The notes beneath the pieces are model-generated. The model searched no databases. It was given only the letters and a program-made list of their open reading frames with translations, and had not been told where the DNA came from. Shown piece by piece: positions 49,307 to 60,135 of a stretch of 64,000 nucleotides of DNA (positions are counted from its first letter, which is position 1; each line of letters starts with the position of its first letter). The translations under genes were made by a program, and so were the position numbers. The stretch lies in contig WJYM01000001.1 of the NCBI GenBank assembly GCA_009668205.1, positions 558,001 to 622,000 of the forward strand. The letters run 5' to 3'. This stretch comes from Enterobacteriaceae bacterium RIT691. GTDB lineage: Bacteria; Pseudomonadota; Gammaproteobacteria; Enterobacterales; Enterobacteriaceae.

Positions 49307-49315
49307 AATATACCA
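49307..49315 (-). promoter_or_regulatory. Candidate extended -10 promoter of ompX
   Basis: On the minus strand TGG-TATATT forms an extended -10 box about 40 bases before the start codon, giving a short leader. Confidence 0.5.
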
Positions 49316-49329
49316 AAATTTATTAATAA

Positions 49330-49620
49330 ACTCTTTGCGAAAGTCGTTGTCTAACGCCCGCTTGATGTAACCAAACGTTTCCATCACTGACAATACATAT
49401 TAGAAAACAACGTCTTTGCCGCAGATTTCGCCATTATGACTCGCGCTGACTAACGCATTCATCCAGATTAATCCTAAACAGGCAGAAATTTTCTCTGTCG
49501 ACTGAACTTTATTGTATGACCCTTCCTGTCGTTTTTTTTCAACAAAAGCTAAACCGAAAAGGATGAATTCATTTACACTGCCGGTTTTACTTCCTTTGAC
49601 AAAAATTGACAGGAGCAAGG
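49330..49620. other. AT-rich intergenic region between ompX and rhtA
   Basis: The ompX-rhtA gap carries both promoters. I see no coding frame with a ribosome site; an open frame on the minus strand (49400-49618) has no homology or coding character. No operator could be identified. Confidence 0.5.
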
Positions 49621-50505
49621 ATGTCTGGGCTGTCCCGTAAGGTTCCCGTGTGGTTACCCATTGCTGTGATTCTCATCGCCATGTGCTCAATACAGAGTGG
49701 CGCTGCACTGGCAAAATCCCTTTTCCCTGTCGTGGGTGCCCCCGGCGTGACGGCACTTCGTCTGGCACTGGGTACGCTGATCCTGGTCTGCATTTTCAAG
49801 CCCTGGCGACTGCGCTTCACCAAAGCACAGCGTCTGCCGCTTCTGTTTTATGGCCTGTCACTCGGGGCGATGAACTACCTCTTCTATTTATCCATTCAGC
49901 GCATTCCGCTGGGCGTCGCCGTTGCCCTTGAATTCACCGGCCCGCTCGCCGTGGCGCTGTTTGGTTCACGCCGCCCGATTGATTTTCTTTGGGTGGCCCT
50001 GGCCGTGCTCGGTCTGTGGTTCCTGCTGCCGTTGGGCCAGAGTCTCGGCCACGTTGATTTACTTGGTGCCGCGTTGGCGTTGGGCGCTGGTGCGTGTTGG
50101 GCGGTCTACATTCTGACGGGCCAGCGTGCGGGCGAGGAACATGGCCCGGCAACGGTGGCCATGGGCTCGCTTATCGCAGCGCTGGTCTTTGTGCCGATTG
50201 GTGCCGCTCAGGCGGGGGAAGTGCTGTGGCAGTGGTCAATTCTGCCTGTGGGGATTGGCATTGCTATCCTGTCTACCGCGCTGCCCTACTCTCTGGAAAT
50301 GATCGCGCTCACCCGCCTGCCGAGCCGCACATTCGGTACCCTGATGAGCATGGAACCCGCGCTTGCCGCACTGTCCGGTATGTTGTTTCTGGGCGAAACG
50401 CTGACCGGCACCCAGACGCTGGCGCTGCTGGCCATCATGGCCGCATCCATGGGCTCTACGCTCACGCTACGCGGCGACAGCAAAATCGAGAAAGTGGATA
50501 TTTAG
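49621..50505 (+). CDS. rhtA: Threonine/homoserine exporter RhtA
   Basis: RhtA exports threonine and homoserine. The 294 residues form two EamA/DMT repeats, about ten helices, each with the conserved GAPGVTALRLALGTLIL and VAVALEFTGPLAVALF-type segments. The sequence tracks E. coli RhtA (295 aa) throughout. The ATG follows CAGGAGCAAGG. It is divergent from ompX. Confidence 0.96.
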   Translation: MSGLSRKVPVWLPIAVILIAMCSIQSGAALAKSLFPVVGAPGVTALRLALGTLILVCIFKPWRLRFTKAQRLPLLFYGLSLGAMNYLFYLSIQRIPLGVAVALEFTGPLAVALFGSRRPIDFLWVALAVLGLWFLLPLGQSLGHVDLLGAALALGAGACWAVYILTGQRAGEEHGPATVAMGSLIAALVFVPIGAAQAGEVLWQWSILPVGIGIAILSTALPYSLEMIALTRLPSRTFGTLMSMEPALAALSGMLFLGETLTGTQTLALLAIMAASMGSTLTLRGDSKIEKVDI

Positions 50506-50699
50506 CCCTGCTGATGTGCCGCAGAAAACACATTTTCTGCGGTCACTGACATTTATTTCCCGCCTGTATCATCCCCTCCTGAAAATATCCTCTGGTGAAA
50601 CAGCCGATCCGCTAATAATTAAGATTATGTCGCCATGATATATGCCAACTGACTGTTTTTAATGAGATATAACCATTTAAACACGCTGTTCTCTATTAA

Positions 50700-51296
<597 letters not shown>

Positions 51297-51321
51297 GCAT
51301 CGTTTTTACTTATCTTTCCAA

Positions 51322-51343
51322 CCCCTCAGCCTGAGGGGTTTTG
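51322..51343 (+). terminator. Terminator after dps
   Basis: CCCCTCA-GCC-TGAGGGG followed by TTTTGC forms a short GC stem with a T run. Confidence 0.85.
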
Positions 51344-51485
51344 CACTTTTATGGTGCGCAAATTTTGCATTTACACGGCAAAAGTAAACCAGTTGTAATT
51401 ATCACCTCACAAAATCGTTAATGAAAGATTGTTTTATCAGCGTAATTTGCGCTTAATACCCCTATCTTCTGCCTGCATACTGCTG

Positions 51486-51516
51486 CGCACCAAAACGGTG
51501 CCTCACTGTGGTGCAG
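51486..51516 (+). promoter_or_regulatory. Two NtrC-type sites upstream of glnH
   Basis: GCACC-AAAAC-GGTGC (51487-51501) is a perfect NtrC-like palindrome, and GCCTCACTGTGGTGCA (51500-51515) is a weaker second site. Their centres lie about 121 and 108 bases before the expected glnHp2 start, matching the spacing described for E. coli. Nitrogen limitation would therefore raise glnHPQ expression. Confidence 0.8.
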
Positions 51517-51586
51517 ATTCGGAAGCTTGCGCCATTTTTAGTGCAACATGCTCTCATCGCTTCGTTGAAAAACAATAGCTTGTAAA

Positions 51587-52403
<817 letters not shown>

Positions 52404-52426
52404 TAATGTCTGACAGATAAGGTTAC

Positions 52427-52459
52427 GCCTGGAGGCGCGTTGCCTCCAGGCTGCTTTTT
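52427..52459 (+). terminator. Intercistronic hairpin between glnH and glnP
   Basis: GCCTGGAGGC-GCGTT-GCCTCCAGGC is a perfect ten-pair stem followed by TGCTTTTT. It could attenuate transcription so that binding protein greatly exceeds permease. Confidence 0.75.
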
Positions 52460-52507
52460 AGAGGGTGGCTTTCACCCCAGTTTTTACACGGTAACAGGAT
52501 ATTCATC

Positions 52508-53167
52508 ATGCAGTTTGACTGGAGCGTCATCTGGCCTGCCATTCCTATCTTGCTTGAAGGCGCCAAATTAACGCTGTTGATTTCGGTCCTCGGGCTCGTT
52601 GGTGGGTTAATTATCGGCCTGCTGGCCGGTTTTGCCCGCACCTATGGTGGCTGGATTGCTAACCATATCGCCCTCGTTTTCATCGAAGTGATCCGCGGTA
52701 CCCCTATCGTGGTTCAGGTGATGTTTATTTACTTCGCACTGCCGATGGCAATACCGGATCTGCGTATCGACCCGTTCTCGGCGGCGGTCATCACCATCAT
52801 GATCAACTCCGGGGCCTACATTGCGGAAATCACGCGCGGTGCCGTGCTGTCCATTCATAAAGGCTTTAGTGAGGCGGGTCTGGCGCTCGGGCTTTCCCGT
52901 CGCGAAACTATTCGCCACGTGATCCTGCCGCTGGCCCTGCGCCGCATGCTGCCGCCGCTGGGCAACCAGTGGATCATCAGCATCAAGGACACCTCACTGT
53001 TTATCGTTATCGGCGTGGCTGAACTGACTCGCCAGGGCCAGGAAATCATTGCGGGCAACTTCCGCGCGCTGGAAATCTGGAGCGCCGTCGCGGTCATTTA
53101 CCTGATCATTACTCTGGTGCTGAGCTTCGTTCTGCGTCGCCTTGAAAAAAGGATGAAAATCCTGTGA
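52508..53167 (+). CDS. glnP: Glutamine ABC permease GlnP
   Basis: GlnP is the inner-membrane permease that dimerises to move glutamine. The 219 residues contain about five helices and the HisQM-type EAA motif around [25 protein letters not shown], which docks on GlnQ. It matches E. coli GlnP in length. Its TGA overlaps the GTG of glnQ by two bases. Confidence 0.97.
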   Translation: MQFDWSVIWPAIPILLEGAKLTLLISVLGLVGGLIIGLLAGFARTYGGWIANHIALVFIEVIRGTPIVVQVMFIYFALPMAIPDLRIDPFSAAVITIMINSGAYIAEITRGAVLSIHKGFSEAGLALGLSRRETIRHVILPLALRRMLPPLGNQWIISIKDTSLFIVIGVAELTRQGQEIIAGNFRALEIWSAVAVIYLIITLVLSFVLRRLEKRMKIL

Positions 53168-53886
53168 TTGAATTTAAAAACGTCTCCAAGCACTTCGGTC
53201 AAACCCAGGTGCTGCACAACATCGATTTGAACATCACCAAGGGTGAAGTGGTGGTGATTATCGGGCCTTCTGGCTCCGGGAAATCCACCCTGCTGCGCTG
53301 CATTAACAAGCTGGAAGAGATTACCAGCGGCGATCTGATTGTGGACGGTCTGAAGGTTAACGACCCGAAGGTGGACGAGCGCCTGATTCGTCAGGAAGCC
53401 GGTATGGTGTTCCAGCAGTTCTATCTGTTCCCGCATCTGACGGCGCTGGAAAACGTCATGTTCGGCCCACAGCGCGTGCGCGGCGCGTCAAAAGCCGAGG
53501 CTGAAAAGCTGGCAAAGGACCTGCTGGCCAAAGTCGGTCTGGCTGAGCGTGGGCATCACTATCCGTCAGAACTCTCCGGCGGTCAGCAGCAGCGCGTGGC
53601 CATCGCCCGTGCGCTGGCGGTGAAACCTAAGATGATGCTGTTCGATGAGCCAACGTCTGCGCTGGATCCCGAACTGCGCCATGAAGTGTTGAAAGTGATG
53701 CAGGATCTGGCGGAAGAAGGCATGACGATGGTTATCGTCACCCACGAAATCGGCTTTGCCGAGAAAGTGGCCTCACGCCTGATCTTTATCGACAAAGGCC
53801 GCATTGCCGAAGACGGTAATCCGCAGTCGCTGATTGATAATCCGCCAAGCCAACGTCTGCAGGAGTTTTTGCAGCACGTGTCGTAA
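53164..53886 (+). CDS. glnQ: Glutamine ABC transporter ATPase GlnQ
   Basis: GlnQ powers the importer from the cytoplasmic side. The 240 residues include Walker [10 protein letters not shown] (34-42), signature LSGGQQQR, and Walker [13 protein letters not shown], with His in VTHEIGF as the switch. The start is GTG, overlapping the glnP stop (GTGA), as in E. coli. A terminator follows directly. Confidence 0.98.
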   Translation: MIEFKNVSKHFGQTQVLHNIDLNITKGEVVVIIGPSGSGKSTLLRCINKLEEITSGDLIVDGLKVNDPKVDERLIRQEAGMVFQQFYLFPHLTALENVMFGPQRVRGASKAEAEKLAKDLLAKVGLAERGHHYPSELSGGQQQRVAIARALAVKPKMMLFDEPTSALDPELRHEVLKVMQDLAEEGMTMVIVTHEIGFAEKVASRLIFIDKGRIAEDGNPQSLIDNPPSQRLQEFLQHVS

Positions 53887-53893
53887 GCGTCTC

Positions 53894-53921
53894 CCCTCTC
53901 CTTTTCCGGGAGAGGGTTTTT
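53894..53921 (+). terminator. Terminator of glnHPQ
   Basis: CCCTCTCC-TTTTCC-G-GGAGAGGG is followed by TTTTTCTCC. The stem matches the CCCTCTCCC repeat family of this genome. Confidence 0.85.
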
Positions 53922-54012
53922 CTCCTTCCACTCAGAAAGACCTCAAAAATAAACGGCTACCGCCTGCCCGCTATACTTATCATTTTGTTGATGATTTGAA
54001 AGGGAGGCTGCT

Positions 54013-56229
54013 GTGCCGTGGATCCTGCTGCTTATTGCCACACTGTTTTGTGCCCCGTCACAGGCGGTGACGATTCCGGGCGTAACGACAACCGCCCCGC
54101 AAAATAATGCCCCTGTGCCGGATGCGGCGCAAAAAAAAGCCGCCTATGCGGCGCTGGCAGATGTGCTGGAAAATGATTCAGCGCGCAAAGAGCTCATTAC
54201 CCAACTGCGTACCGCGGCGGCAACACCGCCTCAAGAGAAGGTCCCACAGCTGACACCGCCCCCCGTTAACGACGATAAAACCGTGCTGGAAAGCGTGACG
54301 GATATCAGCCGTCACTATGGGGATGCGCTCTCGGAACGTTTCGCCCAACTGTGGCGCAATATCTCCACTGCCCCGCATAAAGCCTTTAATTCACAAACCT
54401 TTAGCAGCGCGGCCACCCATTTTTTACTGTTGGCGCTGCTGGTCTTTGCCTTTTATTCGCTGCTGAGGCTATGCGCTCTGCCGCTGTATCGAAAGATGGG
54501 TAAATGGGGACGTAAAAAGAACCGCGATCGTAGCAGCTGGTTGCATCTGCCAGCGATGATAACGCTGGCGATAGTCATCGACCTGCTGCTACTCGCCTTG
54601 ACGCTGTTTGTCGGCCAGATGCTGAGTGGCCGCCTGAATGCGGGGAATCCGACCATTGCTTTCCAGCAGAGTCTGTTCCTCAACGCTTTCGCACTGATTG
54701 AATTCTTTAAAGCCATTCTGCGGCTGATCTTCTGCCCGCGGGTACCAGACCTGCGGCCTTTCCCCATTAAGGATGACAGCGCCCGCTACTGGAGCCTGCG
54801 CCTGAGCCTGCTGAGTGGATTGATTGGTTACGGTTTGATTGTCGCGGTGCCGATTATCTCGAACCAGATCAACGTGCAAACCGGGGCGCTGGCCAACGTG
54901 GCTATCATGCTCTGTATCACCGTCTGGGCGCTGTGGCTTATCTTCCACAACAAAAAAGCGATTACCGAAAGCCTGATTGAACTGGCCAACCGCTCCCTCT
55001 CTTTTTTCAGCCTGTTCATTCGTGCTTTTGCCCTGGTGTGGCACTGGCTCGCCAGCGCTTATTTCATCGTGCTGTTCTTCTTTTCGCTGTTCGACCCGGG
55101 CAACAGCCTGAAATTTATGATGGGCGCGTCGGTACGCAGTCTGGCGATTATCGGCATTGCGGCTTTTGTTTCCGGCATTTTGTCGCGCTGGATAGCCAAA
55201 ACCATCACCCTGTCACCGGAAACACAGCGTAACTATCCTGAGCTGCAAAAGCGCCTCAACGGCTGGGTTTCCGCCTCACTCAAAGCCGCGCGGATCCTCA
55301 CGGTCTGTGTGGCGGTGATGCTGCTGTTAAGCGCATGGGGACTGTTTGATTTCGTTGACTGGTTACATCACGGTGCCGGACAGAAGACGGTGGATGTGCT
55401 GATCCGCATTGCGCTGATCCTGCTGCTCTCAGCAATAGGCTGGACCCTGCTGGCAAGCCTGATTGAAAACCGCCTGGCGTCGGATATCCACGGTCGCCCT
55501 TTGCCGAGCGCCCGCGCCCGCACGCTGCTGACGCTGTTTCGTAATGCGCTTGCGGTCGTTATCAGCACCATCACGGTGATGATTTTGCTCTCTGAAATCG
55601 GGGTGAATATTGCGCCGCTGCTCGCCGGTGCCGGCGCGCTGGGATTAGCCATTTCGTTCGGCGCGCAAACGCTGGTGAAAGACATTATTACCGGCATTTT
55701 CATTCAGTTCGAAAATGGGATGAACACCGGCGATCTGGTGACCATCGGGCCGCTGACCGGGACGGTGGAAAGAATGACGATCCGCTCGGTCGGCGTGCGC
55801 CAGGACACCGGGGCCTATCACATCATTCCGTGGTCCTCGATAACCACCTTCGCTAACTTTGTCCGTGGAATTGGCTCAGTGGTGGCGAACTATGATATCG
55901 ACCGCTCAGAGGATCTCGACAAGGCCAACACCGCCCTGAAAGCCGCCGTGGACGAACTGATGGAGCAGGAAACCCTTCGTGGGCTGGTGATTGGCGAACC
56001 TTCCTTTGCCGGGCTGGTGGGGTTGACCAACACGGCCTTCACCCTGCGCGTCTCCTTCACCACCCTGCCGCTGAAACAGTGGACGGTGCGTTTTGCGCTG
56101 GATACCCAGGTGAAGAGACAGTTCGATAAAGCGGGCGTGAGGGCGCCAGTACAGACTTACCAGATGCTGCCCACACCGGCGCTACAGCCGCCGAACGGGC
56201 CACCCCCTCTCTCGGAGCCCACGTTGTAG
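54013..56229 (+). CDS. ybiO: Mechanosensitive channel YbiO
   Basis: YbiO is a large MscS-type channel that opens when cells swell. The 738 residues have a signal (1-18), a soluble periplasmic domain to about 130, roughly ten more helices and the C-terminal MscS pore and beta domains, with GALGLAISFGAQTLVKDIITGIFIQFENGMNTGDLVTIG the pore-helix signature. The start is GTG at 54013 with GGGAGG upstream, in line with the E. coli N-terminus. It matches E. coli YbiO (741 aa) nearly throughout. Confidence 0.95.
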   Translation: MPWILLLIATLFCAPSQAVTIPGVTTTAPQNNAPVPDAAQKKAAYAALADVLENDSARKELITQLRTAAATPPQEKVPQLTPPPVNDDKTVLESVTDISRHYGDALSERFAQLWRNISTAPHKAFNSQTFSSAATHFLLLALLVFAFYSLLRLCALPLYRKMGKWGRKKNRDRSSWLHLPAMITLAIVIDLLLLALTLFVGQMLSGRLNAGNPTIAFQQSLFLNAFALIEFFKAILRLIFCPRVPDLRPFPIKDDSARYWSLRLSLLSGLIGYGLIVAVPIISNQINVQTGALANVAIMLCITVWALWLIFHNKKAITESLIELANRSLSFFSLFIRAFALVWHWLASAYFIVLFFFSLFDPGNSLKFMMGASVRSLAIIGIAAFVSGILSRWIAKTITLSPETQRNYPELQKRLNGWVSASLKAARILTVCVAVMLLLSAWGLFDFVDWLHHGAGQKTVDVLIRIALILLLSAIGWTLLASLIENRLASDIHGRPLPSARARTLLTLFRNALAVVISTITVMILLSEIGVNIAPLLAGAGALGLAISFGAQTLVKDIITGIFIQFENGMNTGDLVTIGPLTGTVERMTIRSVGVRQDTGAYHIIPWSSITTFANFVRGIGSVVANYDIDRSEDLDKANTALKAAVDELMEQETLRGLVIGEPSFAGLVGLTNTAFTLRVSFTTLPLKQWTVRFALDTQVKRQFDKAGVRAPVQTYQMLPTPALQPPNGPPPLSEPTL

Positions 56230-56247
56230 GCTCCATAACGGCGAGGA

Positions 56248-57174
56248 TTAACGTGCGCGTGCGAGGAAACGACGGCGCTGATCCGCCTCGAGGAAGGTCC
56301 AGGCGATAAAGCGGCTCTGCTTTTGTCCCTGGGCCATCTCTTTTTTCACCACGGTCACGGCACCCGCTTCTTTGAGCGCCGGATACAGCAGCGGCAGATT
56401 ATCGCCACGGGACACCAGGGAGGTAAACCACATCACCTGGCGACCAAATTCACGACTCTCTTCAATCATTTTGCGAATGAAGGCCACTTCACCGCCCTCA
56501 CACCAAAGCTCCTGCTGCTGACCGCCAAAGTTCAGCGCGTCATTTTTCTCCTGTCCCAGATTGCGGCGCTTGCGTTCGCTGCCTTCACGCGCGCTGGCGG
56601 CAGAATCATGGAACGGAGGATTACAGACCATCGCATCAAAGTATTCATTCTTATGGATCATGCCGCCCAAAATGACCTGCGCATTCTTCTGGCGGCGTAA
56701 CCGAATTTGACGGCTCATCCCGGGGTTGGCATCAATAATCGCCTGTGCGCTGGCCAGCGCCTGGGCGTTAATCTCTGTGCCGGTAAATCGCCAGCCGTAC
56801 TCGTGAAGACCAATCAACGGATAGATAAGATTCGCCCCGGTGCCGATATCCAGCACGCTGGCGCTGCCCGGGATGTTTCCCGTGGTCTCCGCCAGGAGAT
56901 CGGCCAGATGATGCAGATAATCCGCCCGGCCCGGTACTGGCGGGCAAAGGAAGCCCTCAGGAATGTCCCACGCTTTGACCTGATAGAAATGCGCCAGAAG
57001 CGCCTTATTGAGGGCTTTCACGGCCTGTGGGTCGGCAAAGTTGATGCTCTGCTCACCGGCAGGCGTGGTCACGATAAACGCCGACAGCGCCGGGTTCTCC
57101 TGGCACAGTGCGGGTAAATCGTAGCGAGCGTGGTGACGGTTACGCGGGTGCAATCCCGGCTTTTGAGCTTTCAT
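56248..57174 (-). CDS. rlmF: 23S rRNA (adenine1618-N6)-methyltransferase RlmF
   Basis: RlmF methylates A1618 of 23S rRNA using S-adenosylmethionine. The 308 residues equal E. coli RlmF (YbiN), with the SAM-binding motif [15 protein letters not shown] and the catalytic NPPF motif ([13 protein letters not shown]) of N6-adenine methyltransferases. The ATG at 57174 begins [17 protein letters not shown]; the frame is open to 57258 but without homology. Confidence 0.96.
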   Translation of the reverse strand: MKAQKPGLHPRNRHHARYDLPALCQENPALSAFIVTTPAGEQSINFADPQAVKALNKALLAHFYQVKAWDIPEGFLCPPVPGRADYLHHLADLLAETTGNIPGSASVLDIGTGANLIYPLIGLHEYGWRFTGTEINAQALASAQAIIDANPGMSRQIRLRRQKNAQVILGGMIHKNEYFDAMVCNPPFHDSAASAREGSERKRRNLGQEKNDALNFGGQQQELWCEGGEVAFIRKMIEESREFGRQVMWFTSLVSRGDNLPLLYPALKEAGAVTVVKKEMAQGQKQSRFIAWTFLEADQRRRFLARAR

Positions 57175-57309
57175 GACTTCCTCCTGTTGACGGCTGCGTA
57201 AGATACCCGTTGACGAAGGTGGCGTAAATAAGGGAGTCTGGCTAATTTGCACACTCACCCCGTTATCACGATGAAAAGTGGCGCTTTGTCATCAGACTGA
57301 GGTTCAATT

Positions 57310-57924
57310 ATGTACTTTTATCAACCCTGCGACGGCCACGGACTGCCGCATGACCCGCTCAACGCTATCGTTGGCCCACGCCCTATCGGCTGGATCAGTT
57401 CACTGAATGCGCAGGGGCAGCGTAACCTTGCCCCGTATAGCTTCTTCAACTGCTTTAACTATCGTCCACCAATCATTGGTTTTGCCAGCAGCGGCTGGAA
57501 AGACAGCGTGCGCAATATTGTTGAAACCAAAGAGTTCGTCTGGAACCTGACCACTTTTGATCTGGCTGGCGCGATGAATGAGACCTCTGCGAGCCTGCCG
57601 CACGGCGAAGATGAGTTTCTCCGTGCCGGACTGACCCCCGCTGAAAGTCGGCTGGTTCGGGCACCGAGGGTCGCGGAAAGCCCGGTTAATTTTGAATGCC
57701 GTTTGTCGCAGTGTATTCAACTGACCGGTGCTGACGGCCGCGAAGTGGATAGCTGGCTGGTGTTAGGCGAAGTGGTTGCCGTGCATATCGATGAATCCCT
57801 GCTGGAAAACGGTGTCTATCAGACCGCGAAAGCCAGACCGGTACTCCGTGCCGGTGGCCCGACGGCGTATTACACCGTGGACGAAAGCCAGCGCTTTGAT
57901 CTGGTTCGCCCGGACGCACGATAA
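57310..57924 (+). CDS. Flavin-reductase-like FMN-binding protein
   Basis: This 204-residue cytoplasmic protein has the split beta-barrel of the flavin reductase-like (DIM6/NTAB) family, with the FMN-binding GPRPIGWISSLNAQGQRNLAPYSFFN near the N-terminus. No signal peptide. The partner oxygenase is not nearby and its physiological role is unknown. As I recall the E. coli map, it sits where fiu/ybiX/ybiI lie, so it replaces part of that region. Confidence 0.85.
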   Translation: MYFYQPCDGHGLPHDPLNAIVGPRPIGWISSLNAQGQRNLAPYSFFNCFNYRPPIIGFASSGWKDSVRNIVETKEFVWNLTTFDLAGAMNETSASLPHGEDEFLRAGLTPAESRLVRAPRVAESPVNFECRLSQCIQLTGADGREVDSWLVLGEVVAVHIDESLLENGVYQTAKARPVLRAGGPTAYYTVDESQRFDLVRPDAR

Positions 57925-58086
57925 CCACCGGTTTATCATTGGGTTATAGGTGGCTGATTTGTCAGCTTTTCGTCAAGATATGTTGTTCAAAAAACAGACA
58001 GATCATCCACAATTTTTTGCGCCATGTCACACTTCTCCATCCCCTACACTGTAGATAACCCCCGTGGTAACAGAGAGGATGTGCAC

Positions 58087-58350
58087 ATGAAAAGAACGTT
58101 GATCCTGATCGCTGCCGGTGCGTTGTCGATACTCTCTTTTTCAGCAACAGCCGAACCGCAACAACTGACACAAACTAACACCGGGCAACTCCGCCCGACA
58201 GGCACGGTCTCCGTCTCTGGTGCCGATGATTTCCAGGATCTACAAACTAAACTGGCTGAAAAAGCGCAACAGGAAGGGGCCAAAGGGTTTGTGGTGAACT
58301 CGGCCAGCGGTAACAACAAGATGTTTGGCACCGCCACCATCTACAAATAA
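58087..58350 (+). CDS. YhcN/YbiJ-family (DUF1471) small periplasmic protein
   Basis: This 87-residue protein has a signal peptide (1-21, SFSATA) and a DUF1471 domain with GTVSVSGADDFQDLQTKLAEKAQQEGAKGFVV and terminal GTATIYK. Related E. coli proteins (YhcN, YbiJ, BhsA) respond to stress, peroxide and biofilm cues. It is a paralogue of the next gene (58796) with which it shares the C-terminal consensus. The ATG at 58087 follows AGAGAGGATG. Confidence 0.85.
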   Translation: MKRTLILIAAGALSILSFSATAEPQQLTQTNTGQLRPTGTVSVSGADDFQDLQTKLAEKAQQEGAKGFVVNSASGNNKMFGTATIYK

Positions 58351-58371
58351 TTTGCTCAGGATTATCTCGCC

Positions 58372-58403
58372 AAAAAGCGCCGTTTTCACAGGCGCTTTTT
58401 TTA
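58372..58403 (+). terminator. Terminator after the first DUF1471 gene
   Basis: AAAAAGCGCC and GGCGCTTTTT form a ten-pair stem ending in a T run. Confidence 0.92.
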
Positions 58404-58795
58404 TTATCGCCTGTCATACACCCTAACATTTAATGCAGCATAAAAAATTTACTGAGAGGCGTTTGTCAGTGTATAGTTCCAGAATAATGGCAAAACTATA
58501 GATTTACTGACAAAACAGAAGCCAACCCCACAGCACAACCCATCTTCTTTACGCGCACACTTTATTGTGAAATGAGTCGCAAAATGTGCCCTAAAAAAAG
58601 GCGTTCCCCTGTGCGGACCCTTTTTCATCATCGAGGGGAAATTATTTTATTAATAATCAATAAATTATTAATCATTCAATTTTTTCGATGAAGTCCGTCA
58701 AGTCTCTTCGATTTTATCTTCCGCAGAAAAGCGTGATACTCATCACATCGACGAAACAACGTCACTTTTAAAGAATAACCTGCGAGATATTAATC
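58404..58795. other. AT-rich promoter region between the two DUF1471 genes
   Basis: No gene found. The region is strongly AT-rich around 58640-58680 and has a weak hairpin near 58595-58624. It should contain the ybiJ promoter, and a CRP-like site is at 58729-58750. Confidence 0.55.
58729..58750 (+). promoter_or_regulatory. CRP-like site upstream of ybiJ
   Basis: CGTGA-TACTCA-TCACA matches the CRP consensus TGTGA-N6-TCACA at nine of ten core bases, with favourable flanks (AAG on the left, TCG on the right). It lies about 56 bases before the ybiJ ATG, so it could be either an activator or a repressor site. Confidence 0.5.
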
Positions 58796-59056
58796 ATGAA
58801 AACCATCAAATCTGCTGCTATCGCTATCGCTCTTTCCGCTCTGTCCTTTGGTGCCTTCGCCGCTCAGCCTGTGACCCAGGCTCAGGCAGAAAGCATGAAC
58901 AAAATCGGTACTGTCTCTGTTGATGGCGCGAGCACGCTGGACGGTCTGGAAGCAAAACTGGCTGCGAAAGCCGCTGAAGCAGGTGCGTCGGGTTACAGCA
59001 TCACGTCTGCTAACACCAACAACAAAATCAGCGGTACTGCGGTGATTTACAAATAA
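58796..59056 (+). CDS. ybiJ: DUF1471 stress protein YbiJ
   Basis: YbiJ (86 residues) is a small secreted DUF1471 protein: signal peptide MKTIKSAAIAIALSALSFGAFA and mature domain with MNKIGTVSVDGASTLDGLEAKLAAKAAEAGASGYSITSANTNNKISGTAVIYK, almost as in E. coli YbiJ. Function is not established. It follows a paralogue that has its own terminator and precedes ybiB convergently. Confidence 0.93.
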   Translation: MKTIKSAAIAIALSALSFGAFAAQPVTQAQAESMNKIGTVSVDGASTLDGLEAKLAAKAAEAGASGYSITSANTNNKISGTAVIYK

Positions 59057-59116
59057 TCACCGGACAAGATTTACCCCTCATTGACCATTGCCACAGTACT
59101 TGTTTTAACCCTTGTT

Positions 59117-59146
59117 GCCCGTCCATCGCTGGACGGGCTTTTTTTT
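59117..59146 (+). terminator. Terminator after ybiJ
   Basis: GCCCGTCC-ATCGCT-GGACGGGC is followed by eight T bases. It may also end the convergent ybiB operon in part. Confidence 0.9.
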
Positions 59147-59155
59147 ACCTGCCGT

Positions 59156-60118
59156 TTACCAGCAGGCGTCTACCCGCTGCAGACCCGCTTCGAGCGTGGT
59201 CACTTCACCGGTCGCCAACAGGCAGGCCGCCAGCTGAATTTTGATTGATTCCGGGATCGGCTCAACGCCAGCCACACAGCGCTCAATCCAACGGGCGGTC
59301 ACTTCAGGATCTTTTGACTCCGGCACTTTCGCTTCGCGGGTCGCATCTTCACGTTCAACGACCAGCCGCGTGCCGCTGTCGTCAATCAGACTGATTTGCG
59401 GACAGCGCTGAGGATTGGCATACACCTCGCCTTCTGTTCCGTGCATCAACAGCGCCCGCCCGCCGATTTTTTCAAAGAACTGGCCGACGCGTGGCACATA
59501 CTCAGGGTGAGAAACACTGGATAACCGCAGGGCGGCACCTTCGGCAAACGGCGTGGCCAGTTTTGCCAACGTATGAGCACTGTTACGTACCCCCATTCGC
59601 CAGCGCAGACCGAGCTGCTGTTCCAGCGGCGGGCAGAATGCGCCAATGGGCATGTAGACCGGCTGATGCCCTTCCAGTTTGGCCTGCGCCTGCCCGGCAT
59701 GCCGCGTCGGTTCAATGCCCAGTAAGGTGAAAATTGTCTCGCTCAGCACGCGGGTAGGATCGTGACTGACCCCGTGTACCAACACCGGAAAACCCAGTTT
59801 CTTCAGCAGCATCGCCAACAACGGGGTTAAATTAGGCTGCTTACGCGCGCCGTTATAGCTCGGGATGACTATTGGCATTGGTTTGCCTGCTGGCGGGGTC
59901 AGCTGGACCGTGTGCTGTTGCATCGCTTGGTAAAAGCCCTGCATTTCCGCCTCGCCCTCGCCCTTGATACGCAGCGCAATCAGGATCCCGCCGAGCTCCA
60001 GCTCCGGCACATCGCCTTTGAGCATATGCGCATACAAGCCACGCGCCGTGTCAGTATCCAGGTCACGGGCGTGATTTTTACCGCGCCCAACCTCTTTAAT
60101 AATGTTGCGATAGTCCAT
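59156..60118 (-). CDS. ybiB: YbiB, TrpD-like nucleic-acid-binding protein
   Basis: YbiB (320 residues, the E. coli length) has the glycosyl transferase family 3 fold of anthranilate phosphoribosyltransferase (DVPELELGGILIALRIKGE N-terminal helices; VIPSYNGARKQPNLTPLLAMLLKKLG). In place of catalysis, E. coli YbiB is reported to bind DNA and RNA and has been linked to the DNA-damage response. It follows dinG by 17 bases in the same operon, which supports that link. CAGGAGC precedes the ATG. Confidence 0.95.
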   Translation of the reverse strand: MDYRNIIKEVGRGKNHARDLDTDTARGLYAHMLKGDVPELELGGILIALRIKGEGEAEMQGFYQAMQQHTVQLTPPAGKPMPIVIPSYNGARKQPNLTPLLAMLLKKLGFPVLVHGVSHDPTRVLSETIFTLLGIEPTRHAGQAQAKLEGHQPVYMPIGAFCPPLEQQLGLRWRMGVRNSAHTLAKLATPFAEGAALRLSSVSHPEYVPRVGQFFEKIGGRALLMHGTEGEVYANPQRCPQISLIDDSGTRLVVEREDATREAKVPESKDPEVTARWIERCVAGVEPIPESIKIQLAACLLATGEVTTLEAGLQRVDACW

Positions 60119-60135
60119 GTAAAGCTCCTGACTGA

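Noticed and set aside
49400-49618. 72-codon minus-strand frame between ompX and rhtA
   Set aside because: No ribosome site, coding bias or recognised motif; overlaps the rhtA promoter.
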